Shown: one piece after another, positions 1 to 7,395 of the stretch | Numbering within the stretch: the stretch's first letter is position 1 | Layout of the letters: the number at the start of each line of letters is the position of its first letter | Origin: a virus | DNA length: 64,000 nucleotides | Virus record (IMG/VR): IMGVR_UViG_3300046096_000628 | Coordinates: 1 to 64,000 of that record | Strand: one strand, 5' to 3' | Position numbers and translations under genes: made by a program | The notes under the pieces: generated by a model | Told to the model about the DNA's origin: nothing | Database searches by the model: none | Seen by the model: only the letters and a program-made list of their open reading frames with translations

Positions 1-79
1 TAACTGTCCAGGTGACTATGTTGCAGAGCAGATGGGTTACGGTGCAGAGGAAGGTGTCGCTGAATGGAGAACTCTGTAA
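1..79 (+). CDS. C-terminal end of a gene cut by the window edge
   Basis: A frame open from the first bases ends at TAA 77-79 and gives 25 residues ending in AEWRTL. Its start lies outside the window. It is followed at once by the first promoter of the stereotyped series, as at most gene ends here. Function unknown. Confidence 0.55.
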   Translation, partial: NCPGDYVAEQMGYGAEEGVAEWRTL

Positions 80-83
80 AGCG

Positions 84-113
84 TTGACCTTTTGAATTAA
101 TAGGGTAGATAAT
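84..113 (+). promoter_or_regulatory. Sigma70-type promoter
   Basis: TTGACC (84-89), 18 bp, GATAAT (108-113). The predicted transcription start falls at about 120, which is the A of the next start codon, so the message may be leaderless. Confidence 0.75.
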
Positions 114-119
114 ATCCAT

Positions 120-302
120 ATGAACACACAAACAACAGCTCCCCGCAAGGTATTCACCCTTGGTAAGGACGTATATGTCCTTCCATTGATTGCAAGTGGT
201 TTCTACGACAGTGACCGCAACGGACGCACAGTACTAGAAGCACAATCATTCGAAAGTGCAAAAGCACTTGCAGCAATGCTCGACAAACAAGCGCAGGAGT
301 GA
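120..302 (+). CDS. Small hypothetical protein (60 aa)
   Basis: A 60-residue soluble protein with no recognised domain; the C-terminal half is a predicted helix rich in Ala, Lys and Glu. There is no Shine-Dalgarno sequence before the ATG, and the -10 box ends only 6 nt upstream, so translation is probably leaderless. Its end sits just before the next gene, whose ribosome site (AGGAG) lies inside this gene's last codons, so the two are probably coupled. Confidence 0.7.
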   Translation: MNTQTTAPRKVFTLGKDVYVLPLIASGFYDSDRNGRTVLEAQSFESAKALAAMLDKQAQE

Positions 303-304
303 AT

Positions 305-586
305 ATGACCACCAAAGCAGAGTCGATGGCAGAGGAGGTGCGGGAGTACTACGCTCCGTATAGCACCCAAGCAAACCAAATTGCAGCAATGCTAACTGTG
401 CAGAACACTCTGCTCAATGAATCAATGGGGATGCTGAAAGACTTCGTAACAAATACTAACCAAGCAATCGCACGGGAGCGTGCACTGATCCTGATCAGTG
501 CAATCACAGACAATAACTACCCAATGGGTGCAGTAATGGACATCCGCCCGACCCTAAAAGCGCTAAAAGAGCTAAACAATAGTTGA
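305..586 (+). CDS. Hypothetical helical protein (93 aa)
   Basis: Starts at ATG 305, 5 nt after AGGAG (295-299); an in-frame GTG at 299 is less well placed. The protein is mostly helical and acidic in its N-terminal part, with no recognised domain. Its stop codon TGA (584-586) is formed by the TTGACC -35 box of the next promoter. Confidence 0.7.
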   Translation: MTTKAESMAEEVREYYAPYSTQANQIAAMLTVQNTLLNESMGMLKDFVTNTNQAIARERALILISAITDNNYPMGAVMDIRPTLKALKELNNS

Positions 587-610
587 CCTTTTGGTTAAAT
601 GGGGTACAAT
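583..610 (+). promoter_or_regulatory. Sigma70-type promoter
   Basis: TTGACC (583-588), 16 bp, TACAAT (605-610), followed by AGACCCTAAC. The -35 box contains the stop codon of the upstream gene. GGG before and CCC after the -10 box form a short dyad. Confidence 0.85.
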
Positions 611-636
611 AGACCCTAACACATACAAGGAATAAT

Positions 637-1083
637 ATGCCAGGACCAAAACTCCCCTTGCCAATAACGAAGACAGTTGTCCACATTGTTGACGGACAGG
701 TCACTCGTGCAGAAGTTCCAATGGACTGGATCCTGTGCTCAATCTCAGGTGAGTACCGACCTCCAGAAGAGTTCCGTAATGAAGGACAAGTGCAGCAATC
801 TCGAACCAACTGCACTCGTACCTACCTGATGTCTATCGGTGAGATGGAGTTGTTGAAAGCACAGATGAAGAAGTTGCAGCCAGCATTGCAAAAGATGTCA
901 GCAGAAGTGCGACACGAGATGCAAGAGAAGACTGCAGGAATGTCTATTGCAGAATACATTGCAGTCCTGCAAGAGTTTGCAGCAAGTAATCCAAATGCAC
1001 GAATCGTCGATCAGTGGGATGATGAAGTTTGTTATCCAAGCATCAAACAGGTAGATGGGTATAAAAATCTATTCACATGTTGA
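637..1083 (+). CDS. Hypothetical protein (148 aa)
   Basis: AAGGA lies 8 nt before the ATG. The N-terminal third is beta-like and has two Cys (residues 33 and 59); the middle is a long amphipathic helix rich in Lys, Gln and Met that could form a coiled coil. I recognise no family. The stop TGA is inside the -35 box of the next promoter. Confidence 0.75.
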   Translation: MPGPKLPLPITKTVVHIVDGQVTRAEVPMDWILCSISGEYRPPEEFRNEGQVQQSRTNCTRTYLMSIGEMELLKAQMKKLQPALQKMSAEVRHEMQEKTAGMSIAEYIAVLQEFAASNPNARIVDQWDDEVCYPSIKQVDGYKNLFTC

Positions 1084-1108
1084 CCTAGAATGAATTAGGG
1101 TAGATAAT
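1080..1108 (+). promoter_or_regulatory. Sigma70-type promoter
   Basis: TTGACC (1080-1085), 17 bp, GATAAT (1103-1108). The spacer carries the dyad CCTA...TAGG. The -35 overlaps the upstream stop codon. Confidence 0.8.
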
Positions 1109-1134
1109 AGAGTCATCTAATAGAGGAAAGCACC

Positions 1135-1431
1135 ATGAAAAAAGTCACCAAATCTACTCTGAAATCGTTTGTCCGCAAGAATGAAGGAAAGTTGTTCATC
1201 AGGGTCAAGTCGCGATTCGACGGGATGGTAGATGGTGCTATTGACTCAAGTGATCAAGCATTCTCACCCTGTGTATCATCAGACTGCCACTACGAACACA
1301 ACATGGGTATCCAGGGTGCTTGGTTGGTTCTTGGTTCACGTGACTACTTTACCGAATATACAGACAGCAAGTTCGCAGGGATTGAGGTATACAATAGCTG
1401 TGGTCACTTCGTAATTGCAATCAAGAACTAA
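1135..1431 (+). CDS. Conserved phage protein of unknown function (98 aa)
   Basis: A small protein starting MKKVTKSTLKSF, with a Lys/Arg-rich N-terminus and a beta-rich remainder that includes SSDCHYEHNMGIQG and a Trp-containing strand. The N-terminal KSTLKSFVRKNEGKLFI..KSRFDGM pattern resembles a protein I have seen in many large phages, with no known function. AGAGGAAAG precedes the start. It is the first gene of a two-gene unit with the HNH protein just downstream. Confidence 0.75.
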   Translation: MKKVTKSTLKSFVRKNEGKLFIRVKSRFDGMVDGAIDSSDQAFSPCVSSDCHYEHNMGIQGAWLVLGSRDYFTEYTDSKFAGIEVYNSCGHFVIAIKN

Positions 1432-1432
1432 T

Positions 1433-1789
1433 ATGAGCACGCTCTCTCAACTAGTAGCTAAGCAGGAATGCCGGTGCTACTATTGCGGTACGTCAATGTT
1501 GACTGCCTGTGTTCGTGCGCACCCACAGCAAGCAACTGTTGAACACTTGATCGACAAATGGAGCAGCCCCAAGCACATCAAGATTGAGGATGAAGGTAAC
1601 CTCGTCGCAGCGTGCTATCAATACAATAACACTCGTGGGAACGCTCGCAACAAAATCGCCAGGAACTACTACAAGCAAATGAACGGTGCGAGACATAAAA
1701 AGATTCAGGTAGCGAGTACAAGCAGTAAGCAGCTATACAAAATGTTTGGACCTGTCCCACAAGAGCTATTCAGTCCGTTGACCTTTTGA
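1433..1789 (+). CDS. HNH-type endonuclease
   Basis: A 118-residue protein with the layout of a small HNH nuclease: a zinc-type CRCYYCG near residues 13-19, then VEHLID around residue 37 (E-H in place of the usual D-H), then GNLVAACYQYNNTRGNARN at about 57-75, which gives the central Asn and the C..N..RG signature. HNH nucleases cut DNA using a metal held by these residues. It is freestanding between unrelated small genes, so a homing-type or packaging-type role cannot be told apart. The ATG at 1433 follows the upstream stop by 1 nt. The stop overlaps the next promoter. Confidence 0.85.
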   Translation: MSTLSQLVAKQECRCYYCGTSMLTACVRAHPQQATVEHLIDKWSSPKHIKIEDEGNLVAACYQYNNTRGNARNKIARNYYKQMNGARHKKIQVASTSSKQLYKMFGPVPQELFSPLTF

Positions 1790-1805
1790 ATAAAAGGGTT
1801 ATAAT
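1778..1805 (+). promoter_or_regulatory. Sigma70-type promoter
   Basis: TTGACC (1778-1783), 16 bp, TATAAT (1800-1805), then AGACTCTAACGCA. It lies over the last codons of the HNH gene. Confidence 0.88.
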
Positions 1806-1830
1806 AGACTCTAACGCACAAAGGACAGAT

Positions 1831-2088
1831 ATGACCAATCAACAAGTACAGATCGAATATAAGCACATCGAAGGTTCACGCCACGACGGTCAGACTCGGT
1901 GGCGAGTAACTGTCTACACTGCAGCTACAGAATTCAGCAATGGACAACACCGGACATACAAGAAGGTTGTTCGCGCCTGGGAACACCCCTTAAAGTCAGT
2001 CCTCACGAATCACATCAAGCAGATGTACAGCAATGATGAAATTGTTGAAGCACTTGACCTGACTCCAACTCAACCAGCTTTGTTCTAA
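1831..2088 (+). CDS. Hypothetical protein (85 aa)
   Basis: The ATG at 1831 follows AAGGA by 6 nt. An upstream in-frame TTG (1786) lies within the promoter and is rejected. A basic, beta-rich protein with several aromatic residues and no recognised domain. It is a single-gene unit bounded by promoters on both sides. Confidence 0.75.
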   Translation: MTNQQVQIEYKHIEGSRHDGQTRWRVTVYTAATEFSNGQHRTYKKVVRAWEHPLKSVLTNHIKQMYSNDEIVEALDLTPTQPALF

Positions 2089-2092
2089 CCTG

Positions 2093-2122
2093 TTGACCTA
2101 GAATGAACTAGGGTAGGATAAT
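2093..2122 (+). promoter_or_regulatory. Sigma70-type promoter
   Basis: TTGACC (2093-2098), 18 bp, GATAAT (2117-2122). The spacer contains CTAG...CTAG, and AGG/CCT flank the -10 box. Confidence 0.8.
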
Positions 2123-2146
2123 AACCTCAACAACTGGAATACTAAT

Positions 2147-2386
2147 ATGAATGTACGTGAGCTCCGGGAAGTACTAGAATCGCTTGAAGCAGAAGGTAAG
2201 GGAGAACTATCAATCAAGTTCTCCTACAACTACGGTGACCACTGGAGTACCAGAGTCGCAGCAGATGTTGATACAGTAGAGGCAGCAATTGTCAAGTATA
2301 GTGACTACCACCAGATGCAGGTCATTGACAATGCGGAAGAAGATTTCACACCAGAAGATGCTCGTTGCGTCGTTATACTAAGGTAA
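2147..2386 (+). CDS. Hypothetical acidic protein (79 aa)
   Basis: Begins MNVRELREVLESLEAEGKGELSI, a helix followed by a strand pattern common in small phage proteins. It is acidic, with pI clearly below 5 by inspection. No catalytic motif is visible. First of a two-gene unit; the next gene starts 7 nt after its stop. Confidence 0.72.
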   Translation: MNVRELREVLESLEAEGKGELSIKFSYNYGDHWSTRVAADVDTVEAAIVKYSDYHQMQVIDNAEEDFTPEDARCVVILR

Positions 2387-2393
2387 ATCAAAA

Positions 2394-2609
2394 ATGAAAG
2401 CACACGTTGTAATCACTCACATCCAGTCCGGGAAGCAATGGACAGGTGAGCAGCAGGAATTGACAGAAGACGAATTCCTTGACCTAAAGAACACAATCAT
2501 AGACAACATCAGTTACATGCGCTATGTCGAATCAGCAGAAGGACACATCCTACCAGGTGACTTCATTCGCAACCACTGTGTAATCACCTTTAATAAGCAG
2601 AGCAATTAA
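2394..2609 (+). CDS. Hypothetical protein (71 aa)
   Basis: A compact alpha/beta protein of unknown function (begins MKAHVVITHIQSGKQWTG). It starts 7 nt after the previous stop, with AAGG upstream, so it is probably co-transcribed from the promoter at 2093. No recognised domain. Confidence 0.7.
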   Translation: MKAHVVITHIQSGKQWTGEQQELTEDEFLDLKNTIIDNISYMRYVESAEGHILPGDFIRNHCVITFNKQSN

Positions 2610-2612
2610 ATG

Positions 2613-2640
2613 TTGACCTTAGCCCTAATTAGGGTACAAT
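2613..2640 (+). promoter_or_regulatory. Sigma70-type promoter with perfect dyads
   Basis: TTGACC (2613-2618), 16 bp, TACAAT (2635-2640). Perfect 6-bp arms TTAGGG and CCCTAA flank the -10 box, and CCCTAATTAGGG forms a second dyad in the spacer. Confidence 0.85.
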
Positions 2641-2668
2641 AGACCCTAACACGGATAAGGGAAAACAC

Positions 2669-2995
2669 ATGAACTCAATTGAAACTGGTATCACTAAGCT
2701 GATTGATCATATGATTGTAGACTACGAGCGCTGGTTAATGAACTGCGCTAATCAGGACTATGCAAAGGTACAGCTACAACGATACAAAGACAGCTTCAGG
2801 GTGGATGGTGGTAAGAGCTACTTTAAAATTGTTGCATCAGATGCCGTGCGTGCCTTCATCGTAAAAGAAACAGGACAGAAGTTTAAAGCGGGAGATGTAC
2901 TCAAGCCAGCAGGTTGGTCTACACCAGCCAAGAACTTTGCACGCGGTAATGTCTTGACAGAAGACTTCACAGCAATTGAATGGACAGGTGCATAA
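2669..2995 (+). CDS. Hypothetical protein (108 aa)
   Basis: AAGGG lies 8 nt before the ATG. The N-terminal half is helical (ITKLIDHMIVDYERWL). The C-terminal half (VKETGQKFKAGDVLKPAGWSTPAKNFARGNVL) has the look of a small beta-barrel or substrate-binding segment found in phage proteins of unknown role. Single-gene unit. Confidence 0.75.
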   Translation: MNSIETGITKLIDHMIVDYERWLMNCANQDYAKVQLQRYKDSFRVDGGKSYFKIVASDAVRAFIVKETGQKFKAGDVLKPAGWSTPAKNFARGNVLTEDFTAIEWTGA

Positions 2996-3002
2996 CTCGA
3001 TG

Positions 3003-3031
3003 TTGACCTAAGCCCTAAATGGGTATATAAT
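3003..3031 (+). promoter_or_regulatory. Sigma70-type promoter
   Basis: TTGACC (3003-3008), 17 bp, TATAAT (3026-3031). The 30 nt after the -10 box are almost identical to those of the promoter at 4076. Confidence 0.87.
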
Positions 3032-3058
3032 AATCTCATATTACAAAGGACCTCTTAA

Positions 3059-3298
3059 ATGCTAACAAAAGATCAAATCATCTCTGCAATGTCACTTGAT
3101 GCGGACGGAGTAACAGCAGCACTGCGCAATAACGACTATCAAGATGAAAGCGTTCTCACAGCTGTGTTCAAGGGAATGAATGACAATGGATCATTCGTCT
3201 ACGAGTGCACTTACAATGATACGTACGATGCTACAGAACAAGCGTGCATGGTCTATATCCACTTCAATGAGCGCATGCAGATGGTAGCAGAGTATTGA
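3059..3298 (+). CDS. Hypothetical acidic protein (79 aa)
   Basis: AAAGGA precedes the ATG by 8 nt. An acidic alpha/beta protein rich in Asp and Asn, with strand-like FVYECTYNDTYD. No domain recognised. It heads a four-gene run (3059-4079) served by the promoter at 3003. Confidence 0.72.
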   Translation: MLTKDQIISAMSLDADGVTAALRNNDYQDESVLTAVFKGMNDNGSFVYECTYNDTYDATEQACMVYIHFNERMQMVAEY

Positions 3299-3313
3299 TA
3301 CGAAAAAGTTAAT

Positions 3314-3532
3314 ATGACCAAACTACCAGAGCCAATGGAGTTATCAAGTCCAGCAGACGAACGATCAGTCTACGGTTACACCGAAGCCCAGATGCTCCAG
3401 TTCCGGAGTGATGCTTTAGATGAAGCGATTGATAGAATCAAAATGCTTCGTGAAGACTGGGGCGACCCAGCAGAAGAATCGGGGATGTCTAGTGCAATCT
3501 ATGTAATCCGCAAACTAAAGGAAACTAAATGA
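3314..3532 (+). CDS. KLPxP / YTEAQMLQFR family protein (72 aa)
   Basis: Begins MTKLPEPMEL and carries YTEAQMLQFRSDALDEAI near residue 22. The same two blocks recur in the genes at 7064 and, broken, at 10551, so this is a local paralogous family. Function unknown; the C-terminal part is a helix. It ends with ATGA overlap into the next gene. Together with the next two genes it forms a three-gene cassette that is repeated at 10551-12067. Confidence 0.75.
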   Translation: MTKLPEPMELSSPADERSVYGYTEAQMLQFRSDALDEAIDRIKMLREDWGDPAEESGMSSAIYVIRKLKETK

Positions 3533-3843
3533 CTAATACAATAGATTCACTTATGACCCTTGTAGATGAGCTAGAGTACGCAGCTAGAGAAGAAGCGCAT
3601 GAATGTGCAGGAGCATACGAGGTTAACGCACTCATTGCAGCGCGTAAAGCTCTAGATGCGGCGCTGGCAGAAACGCAGCGTGACGCTAAACGGTATCGTT
3701 GGTTGCGTAGTAGCGATAACTGGCCTGAACTTATGGATGGTGTAGATGCAGCAATTATTTGCGGCTATGCCGGACATGAAGACCTGCTATCGGATAGCCA
3801 ACTTGATAATGCAATTGACGCAGCTATGGAAGGTGCAGCATGA
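3529..3843 (+). CDS. RYRWLR / AIDAAM family protein (104 aa)
   Basis: Begins MTNTIDSLMTLVDEL and ends with LDNAIDAAMEGAA; the middle has ETQRDAKRYRWLR. The gene at 10825 shares all three blocks. Proteins with RDA.RYRWLR followed by a terminal LD.AIDAAM are, from memory, common in phages of Burkholderiales and have no known function. Overlaps both neighbours by 4 nt (ATGA), so translation is coupled. Confidence 0.78.
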   Translation: MTNTIDSLMTLVDELEYAAREEAHECAGAYEVNALIAARKALDAALAETQRDAKRYRWLRSSDNWPELMDGVDAAIICGYAGHEDLLSDSQLDNAIDAAMEGAA

Positions 3844-4079
3844 CCCAACTATCGATCGTATTAGAGGCGCTGGAAATTGCAGAGAAGCATCTTGCGTATG
3901 TCGAGATCAATGAAGCCATCGCCAATGTGAAGCAGATGATGCGGACAGAGCCAATAGCGCGCGGTTTGCACGACAAGACCTATAATCAAGCAAAGAAAAT
4001 TGCGAAAGGGTTCGGGTATGTGGAACCACGTTGGTTCAAGCCGTGGACGTGGTATAACGGTGTGGTAACAGTTGGTTGA
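3840..4079 (+). CDS. QL..VLEAL family protein (79 aa)
   Basis: Begins MTQLSIVLEALEIAEKHL and has EAIANVKQMMRTEPIA; the gene at 11573 shares these features in a longer protein (164 aa), so this one may be a shortened paralogue. The C-terminal part is basic and Trp-rich. Unknown function. The stop TGA is part of the next promoter's -35 box. Confidence 0.72.
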   Translation: MTQLSIVLEALEIAEKHLAYVEINEAIANVKQMMRTEPIARGLHDKTYNQAKKIAKGFGYVEPRWFKPWTWYNGVVTVG

Positions 4080-4104
4080 CCTTTTGTGAATATGGGTATA
4101 TAAT
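4076..4104 (+). promoter_or_regulatory. Sigma70-type promoter
   Basis: TTGACC (4076-4081), 17 bp, TATAAT (4099-4104). ATGGG and CCCAT form a 5-bp dyad around the -10 box. Overlaps the upstream stop codon. Confidence 0.88.
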
Positions 4105-4131
4105 AATCCCATATTACAAAGGACCTCCTAA

Positions 4132-4359
4132 ATGCAATACCAGTGCTTCTACCTGTCGGAGAACTACAAGCTCGCTCACGAAGATGGTGCAGAGGTTTTA
4201 TTCGAGACAGACAATCTTGGTGAAGCGTGCGGGTTCATCCACAACAAGTACCGCGAAGAAGGTCGAGACATTGCTGTATATCAGCCTCGCTTGCAAGGGT
4301 ATCGTGACTACTACCGCAAGCCAGCACGTGATGCAAAAGGTCGTTACACCAAACGCTAA
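4132..4359 (+). CDS. Hypothetical protein (75 aa)
   Basis: AAAGGA precedes the start. An N-terminal acidic alpha/beta part is followed by a strongly basic, Arg/Lys-rich C-terminal tail (KPARDAKGRYTKR), suggesting nucleic-acid contact, but no family is recognised. Next gene starts 16 nt after its stop. Confidence 0.7.
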   Translation: MQYQCFYLSENYKLAHEDGAEVLFETDNLGEACGFIHNKYREEGRDIAVYQPRLQGYRDYYRKPARDAKGRYTKR

Positions 4360-4375
4360 TATAATAGGAAATCAC

Positions 4376-4816
4376 ATGGGAATAACGATCCGACAACCAA
4401 ATCAGCGAATCAAACAAGATCGATTAGCAGGTGCGACAAACCCGTTATGCTCCTACTGTGGGAATCGGTTTAACCTTGTCACCGGTGCAGTCATATACCC
4501 GCACAGACCAGATTTATTCAGCAAGTGGTTCTATCAGTGTGCACCGTGCAATGCCTATGTTGGATGCCACTCAACAGGAGATGGTAAGTCTCCACTTGGT
4601 AGGCTGGCGGATGCAGAGTTGCGCAGAGCGAAGTCTATCGCTCACGCAGCGTTTGATCCCCTGTGGAAAAACGGAAATATGAATCGACACCAAGCATACA
4701 AATACCTAGCGAAAGAGATGGGGATACCACCGAAGTCAGCTCATATAGGAATGTTTGATGTTGCGCAATGCAAGCGCGTTGTGAATATTGTGAAAGCACC
4801 ACCCCATGACCACTAA
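4376..4816 (+). CDS. Zinc-binding phage protein, DUF3268-like
   Basis: A 146-residue protein with a four-Cys zinc site: CSYCG near residue 24 and CAPCNAYVGCH near residue 54. It continues with PLGRLADAELRRAKSIAHAAFDPLW and ends with a short segment holding CKRVVNIV. This order matches the zinc-finger-containing phage family DUF3268 as I remember it; the molecular role is unknown. AGGA lies 6 nt before the ATG; longer in-frame extensions upstream run through the previous gene and are rejected. The last 11 bases overlap the next gene. Confidence 0.85.
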   Translation: MGITIRQPNQRIKQDRLAGATNPLCSYCGNRFNLVTGAVIYPHRPDLFSKWFYQCAPCNAYVGCHSTGDGKSPLGRLADAELRRAKSIAHAAFDPLWKNGNMNRHQAYKYLAKEMGIPPKSAHIGMFDVAQCKRVVNIVKAPPHDH

Positions 4817-5093
4817 TACAATTGATACCTTAATGGTGTTGGCTGATGAATACGCCATACAGTGCACATTTATGCAGGATGGTGCTGGCTTGGCATTAGC
4901 GAACAAAGCTAGAGCAAAACTCCGCGCAGCACTTGCAAATGAAATGGAATCCATGCATAATCACGTTGGTGACAGCAGCTTCGAAGGTTGGTACCAGACT
5001 TACGACCAGCAACAAGGAAATATGAAACAAATAGCGCGAGATGCCTACGCAGCGGGTATGGGCGATCCACTAATATCTAAAGGGAATGTATGA
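4806..5093 (+). CDS. TIDTLM-family hypothetical protein (95 aa)
   Basis: Starts MTTNTIDTLMVLADEYA, the same opening as the genes at 3529, 8018 and 10825, then diverges. Helical, with a Tyr/Gln/Trp-rich middle. Unknown function. Overlaps both the upstream zinc protein and the downstream small gene. Confidence 0.7.
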   Translation: MTTNTIDTLMVLADEYAIQCTFMQDGAGLALANKARAKLRAALANEMESMHNHVGDSSFEGWYQTYDQQQGNMKQIARDAYAAGMGDPLISKGNV

Positions 5094-5242
5094 GTAGTAA
5101 ATTTTGGTTGTTGATTGATGGGTGCATTACAGCCCCATTCTGGATGCTTGGTTATGTGCTCAGTGCAGGGAATCGCGCAATCCGAACGGGGTGGCTAGCT
5201 TATGAATATAACTACCAGCGCGCAAAAGAAGGAAAGTTGTAG
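5090..5242 (+). CDS. Small protein with one hydrophobic segment (50 aa)
   Basis: Starts at the ATGA overlap with the previous stop. Residues 5-25 (FWLLIDGCITAPFWMLGYVL) are hydrophobic enough for one membrane segment, followed by a basic tail. No family recognised. The 50 nt after it hold no gene. Confidence 0.6.
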   Translation: MSSKFWLLIDGCITAPFWMLGYVLSAGNRAIRTGWLAYEYNYQRAKEGKL

Positions 5243-5292
5243 CCTACAGGGATGTTGTATCTATACAATCGAATCAACTATTACACTACAGT

Positions 5293-5571
5293 ATGATAAC
5301 AGCAAGTGAAGCAAGAACTCTAATCAAATCCTTCGATGGTGAAGTTGATCAATATCTAAAACACAATGTTGAACCAATGGTCATGGATAAAGCAGCTTCG
5401 GGTGAATGCACTGCGTTCATTCAAATTGGGAATGTAAATGAATATGAACACATGAGCCAGAAGATAACTCCAACAGAACGAGCAGTCATGCATAGGTTGC
5501 ACCAAAAGGGCTACACGGTGACTCTAGCAATGCGAGGCACATCAGACTTTGGCTTTAGCATTAGATGGTAA
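5293..5571 (+). CDS. Hypothetical protein (92 aa)
   Basis: Begins [14 protein letters not shown]; an N-terminal helix is followed by alternating strands and ends with [16 protein letters not shown], a beta-hairpin-like end. This opening is common in small phage proteins of unknown role. No clear ribosome site. It ends 19 nt before the epimerase start. Confidence 0.68.
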   Translation: MITASEARTLIKSFDGEVDQYLKHNVEPMVMDKAASGECTAFIQIGNVNEYEHMSQKITPTERAVMHRLHQKGYTVTLAMRGTSDFGFSIRW

Positions 5572-5590
5572 TCGAGAAGAATGTGCTACT

Positions 5591-6526
5591 ATGAAACAGA
5601 TTCTGGTAACAGGTGGTGCAGGATTTCTGGGTAGCCATCTGTGTGATAGGTTAGTGGAGCAAGGGCACGTTGTCACATGCATTGATAACTATTCAACAGG
5701 TAGTCAAGCCAACATTGCACACTTAATGAATAGATCCAACTTCACTGCAATTGAACACAATGTGTGCACTCCAATTAATCTAGAAGTTGATGAGATCTAT
5801 AACCTTGCTTGCCCGGCAAGTCCACGATACTATCAACTCGATCCAATCAACACAATGAAAACTAATGTTATTGGTGCATACAATGTGTTGGGACTAGCAA
5901 TGCGAACGGGTGCCAAGATTCTGCAAGCATCCACGAGCGAAGTATACGGCGATCCATTGCAGCACCCTAAGGTTGAATCTTATTGGGGTAATGTAAATCC
6001 AAATGGACTGCGTAGTTGCTACGATGAAGGTAAGCGCGCAGCAGAGACGATATTCACAGACTACAATCGAGTGTACGGTGTCCCGATAAAGATTGTACGG
6101 ATCTTTAACACATATGGTCCTGGAATGGCAATAGATGATGGACGGGTTGTGAGCAACCTTATCGTGCAATCACTAAGAGGACAACCAATAACGATATACG
6201 GAAGTGGACACCAGACTCGCAGCTTTTGCTACGTCGATGATCTAATAGACGCGATGATGCAGATGATGGGAACCAGTGATGATGTCTACGGACCAATCAA
6301 TATTGGGAATCCAATGGAGTACTCCATAACTGAATTGGCACACATGATTACGCAAATTGCAAACAAATCAACATTAATAAGACAATTCCCACTACCACAA
6401 GATGACCCAGTGCGACGAAGACCAGATATAGCGAAGGCAATAGATGTACTTGGATGGTACCCAAAAATTTCGCTAGAGGATGGGCTGCAGAAGACAATTG
6501 AATATTTTAGAAAGAAACTAATATGA
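5591..6526 (+). CDS. UDP-glucuronate decarboxylase-like NAD-dependent epimerase
   Basis: A 311-residue extended short-chain dehydrogenase of full family length. TGGAGFLG (7-14) is the NAD-binding loop, STSE at 114-117 supplies the catalytic Ser/Thr, and Y144..K148 (YDEGK) is the catalytic pair. Long stretches ([49 protein letters not shown]) match UDP-xylose synthase/UXS closely. That enzyme makes UDP-xylose from UDP-glucuronate, or may act on a related sugar nucleotide here. The ATG at 5591 is preferred to an upstream TTG because the nucleotide-binding strand must start at residue 1-6. It overlaps the diiron protein by ATGA, so the two are co-expressed. Confidence 0.92.
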   Translation: MKQILVTGGAGFLGSHLCDRLVEQGHVVTCIDNYSTGSQANIAHLMNRSNFTAIEHNVCTPINLEVDEIYNLACPASPRYYQLDPINTMKTNVIGAYNVLGLAMRTGAKILQASTSEVYGDPLQHPKVESYWGNVNPNGLRSCYDEGKRAAETIFTDYNRVYGVPIKIVRIFNTYGPGMAIDDGRVVSNLIVQSLRGQPITIYGSGHQTRSFCYVDDLIDAMMQMMGTSDDVYGPINIGNPMEYSITELAHMITQIANKSTLIRQFPLPQDDPVRRRPDIAKAIDVLGWYPKISLEDGLQKTIEYFRKKLI

Positions 6527-7053
6527 CAAAGACTACTCAATCATGGTTGACAGAAATTAAATCAAGCCCAGCAAAACTAGAGCACTGGCTGCAACGACAA
6601 TATGTAGGTGAGGCACTTGCAGCAGACCGAATTCAAAAACTTGCAATTGCAATGAGCGGACAAGGTCGGAGAGAACTACTGCTAAAGAAGATTGCGAATG
6701 ATGAATCGAAACACTGCGAATGGATCAAACAACTTCTCATCAATAGAAGTATCCCACTGCCAGAAGTGACAATACACAATACGCGGTATTGGGAACCTAT
6801 TCTAAATCATCTAACTTCGTTTGAGGAAATTGCAGGTGCAGGACATCACGCAGAGGGAATGCGGTTGGTAAGAATTAAAGCACTGGGAGCAGATCCAGAA
6901 ATTGATGCAGACATCCGAGAAGTATTTTTAAAAATTCTACCAGACGAAGAAATGCACACGAAGGCATTCGCAGCAATGAGTACGGCTGAAGCAATTGAAT
7001 CGACCCGGACATACCATAAAAATGGATTAGAGGCTCTGGGGTTGGAAATCTAA
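6523..7053 (+). CDS. Ferritin-like diiron protein (176 aa)
   Basis: A four-helix-bundle pattern with a complete set of diiron ligands: E30, E61..H64 (NDESKH), E111 (HHAEGMRL) and E142..H145 (DEEMH). Such proteins (rubrerythrin, MiaE and amine- or acyl-oxidase relatives) use two irons to activate oxygen or store iron. The substrate cannot be read from the sequence. It overlaps the sugar-nucleotide decarboxylase by 4 nt, so oxidation or amination of a sugar-linked product is one guess; iron or oxidative-stress defence is another. Confidence 0.8.
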   Translation: MTKTTQSWLTEIKSSPAKLEHWLQRQYVGEALAADRIQKLAIAMSGQGRRELLLKKIANDESKHCEWIKQLLINRSIPLPEVTIHNTRYWEPILNHLTSFEEIAGAGHHAEGMRLVRIKALGADPEIDADIREVFLKILPDEEMHTKAFAAMSTAEAIESTRTYHKNGLEALGLEI

Positions 7054-7063
7054 ATCAATTAAA

Positions 7064-7300
7064 ATGATACACAAATTACCCAAACCGTTCCGGGAGCAAG
7101 GACAGCAGATAGGACCAGATGGATATACAAAAGCGATCTGTGACTACTACACAGCAGAGCAAATGCTCCAATTCAGATGTGATGCAATGGAAGAAGCAGC
7201 TCAGCTGTGTAGGTCACTCGCTGTAACAGCCTGCAATGATTCAAACATTACCAGGCACGAATGTGCAGATGCTATCTGTGTCCTGGCAGGGAAGATGTAA
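7064..7300 (+). CDS. KLPxP / YTAEQMLQFR family protein (78 aa)
   Basis: Carries HKLPKPF at the N-terminus and YTAEQMLQFRCDAMEEA near residue 30, making it a paralogue of the gene at 3314 and the broken gene at 10551. The C-terminal helix has three Cys. Unknown function. Last gene of the 4132-7300 run; a terminator follows. Confidence 0.72.
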   Translation: MIHKLPKPFREQGQQIGPDGYTKAICDYYTAEQMLQFRCDAMEEAAQLCRSLAVTACNDSNITRHECADAICVLAGKM

Positions 7301-7320
7301 TACGTAAATGCCTGGTGATA

Positions 7321-7350
7321 AGAAAATGGGACTAGATGACCCATTTTTTG
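7321..7350 (+). terminator. Rho-independent terminator
   Basis: AAAATGGG, a 9-nt loop and CCCATTTT followed by more T. It ends the 4132-7300 unit, directly before the next promoter. Confidence 0.75.
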
Positions 7351-7378
7351 TTGACCTTTTAATTAAATGGGTTATAAT
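7351..7378 (+). promoter_or_regulatory. Sigma70-type promoter
   Basis: TTGACC (7351-7356), 16 bp, TATAAT (7373-7378), right after the terminator T-tract. Confidence 0.87.
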
Positions 7379-7395
7379 TTACTCATCTAAACGCA

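Noticed and set aside
4076-4375. Upstream extension of the DUF3268-like gene
   Set aside because: It runs through the promoter and the 4132 gene and lacks a start signal; AGGA fits ATG 4376.
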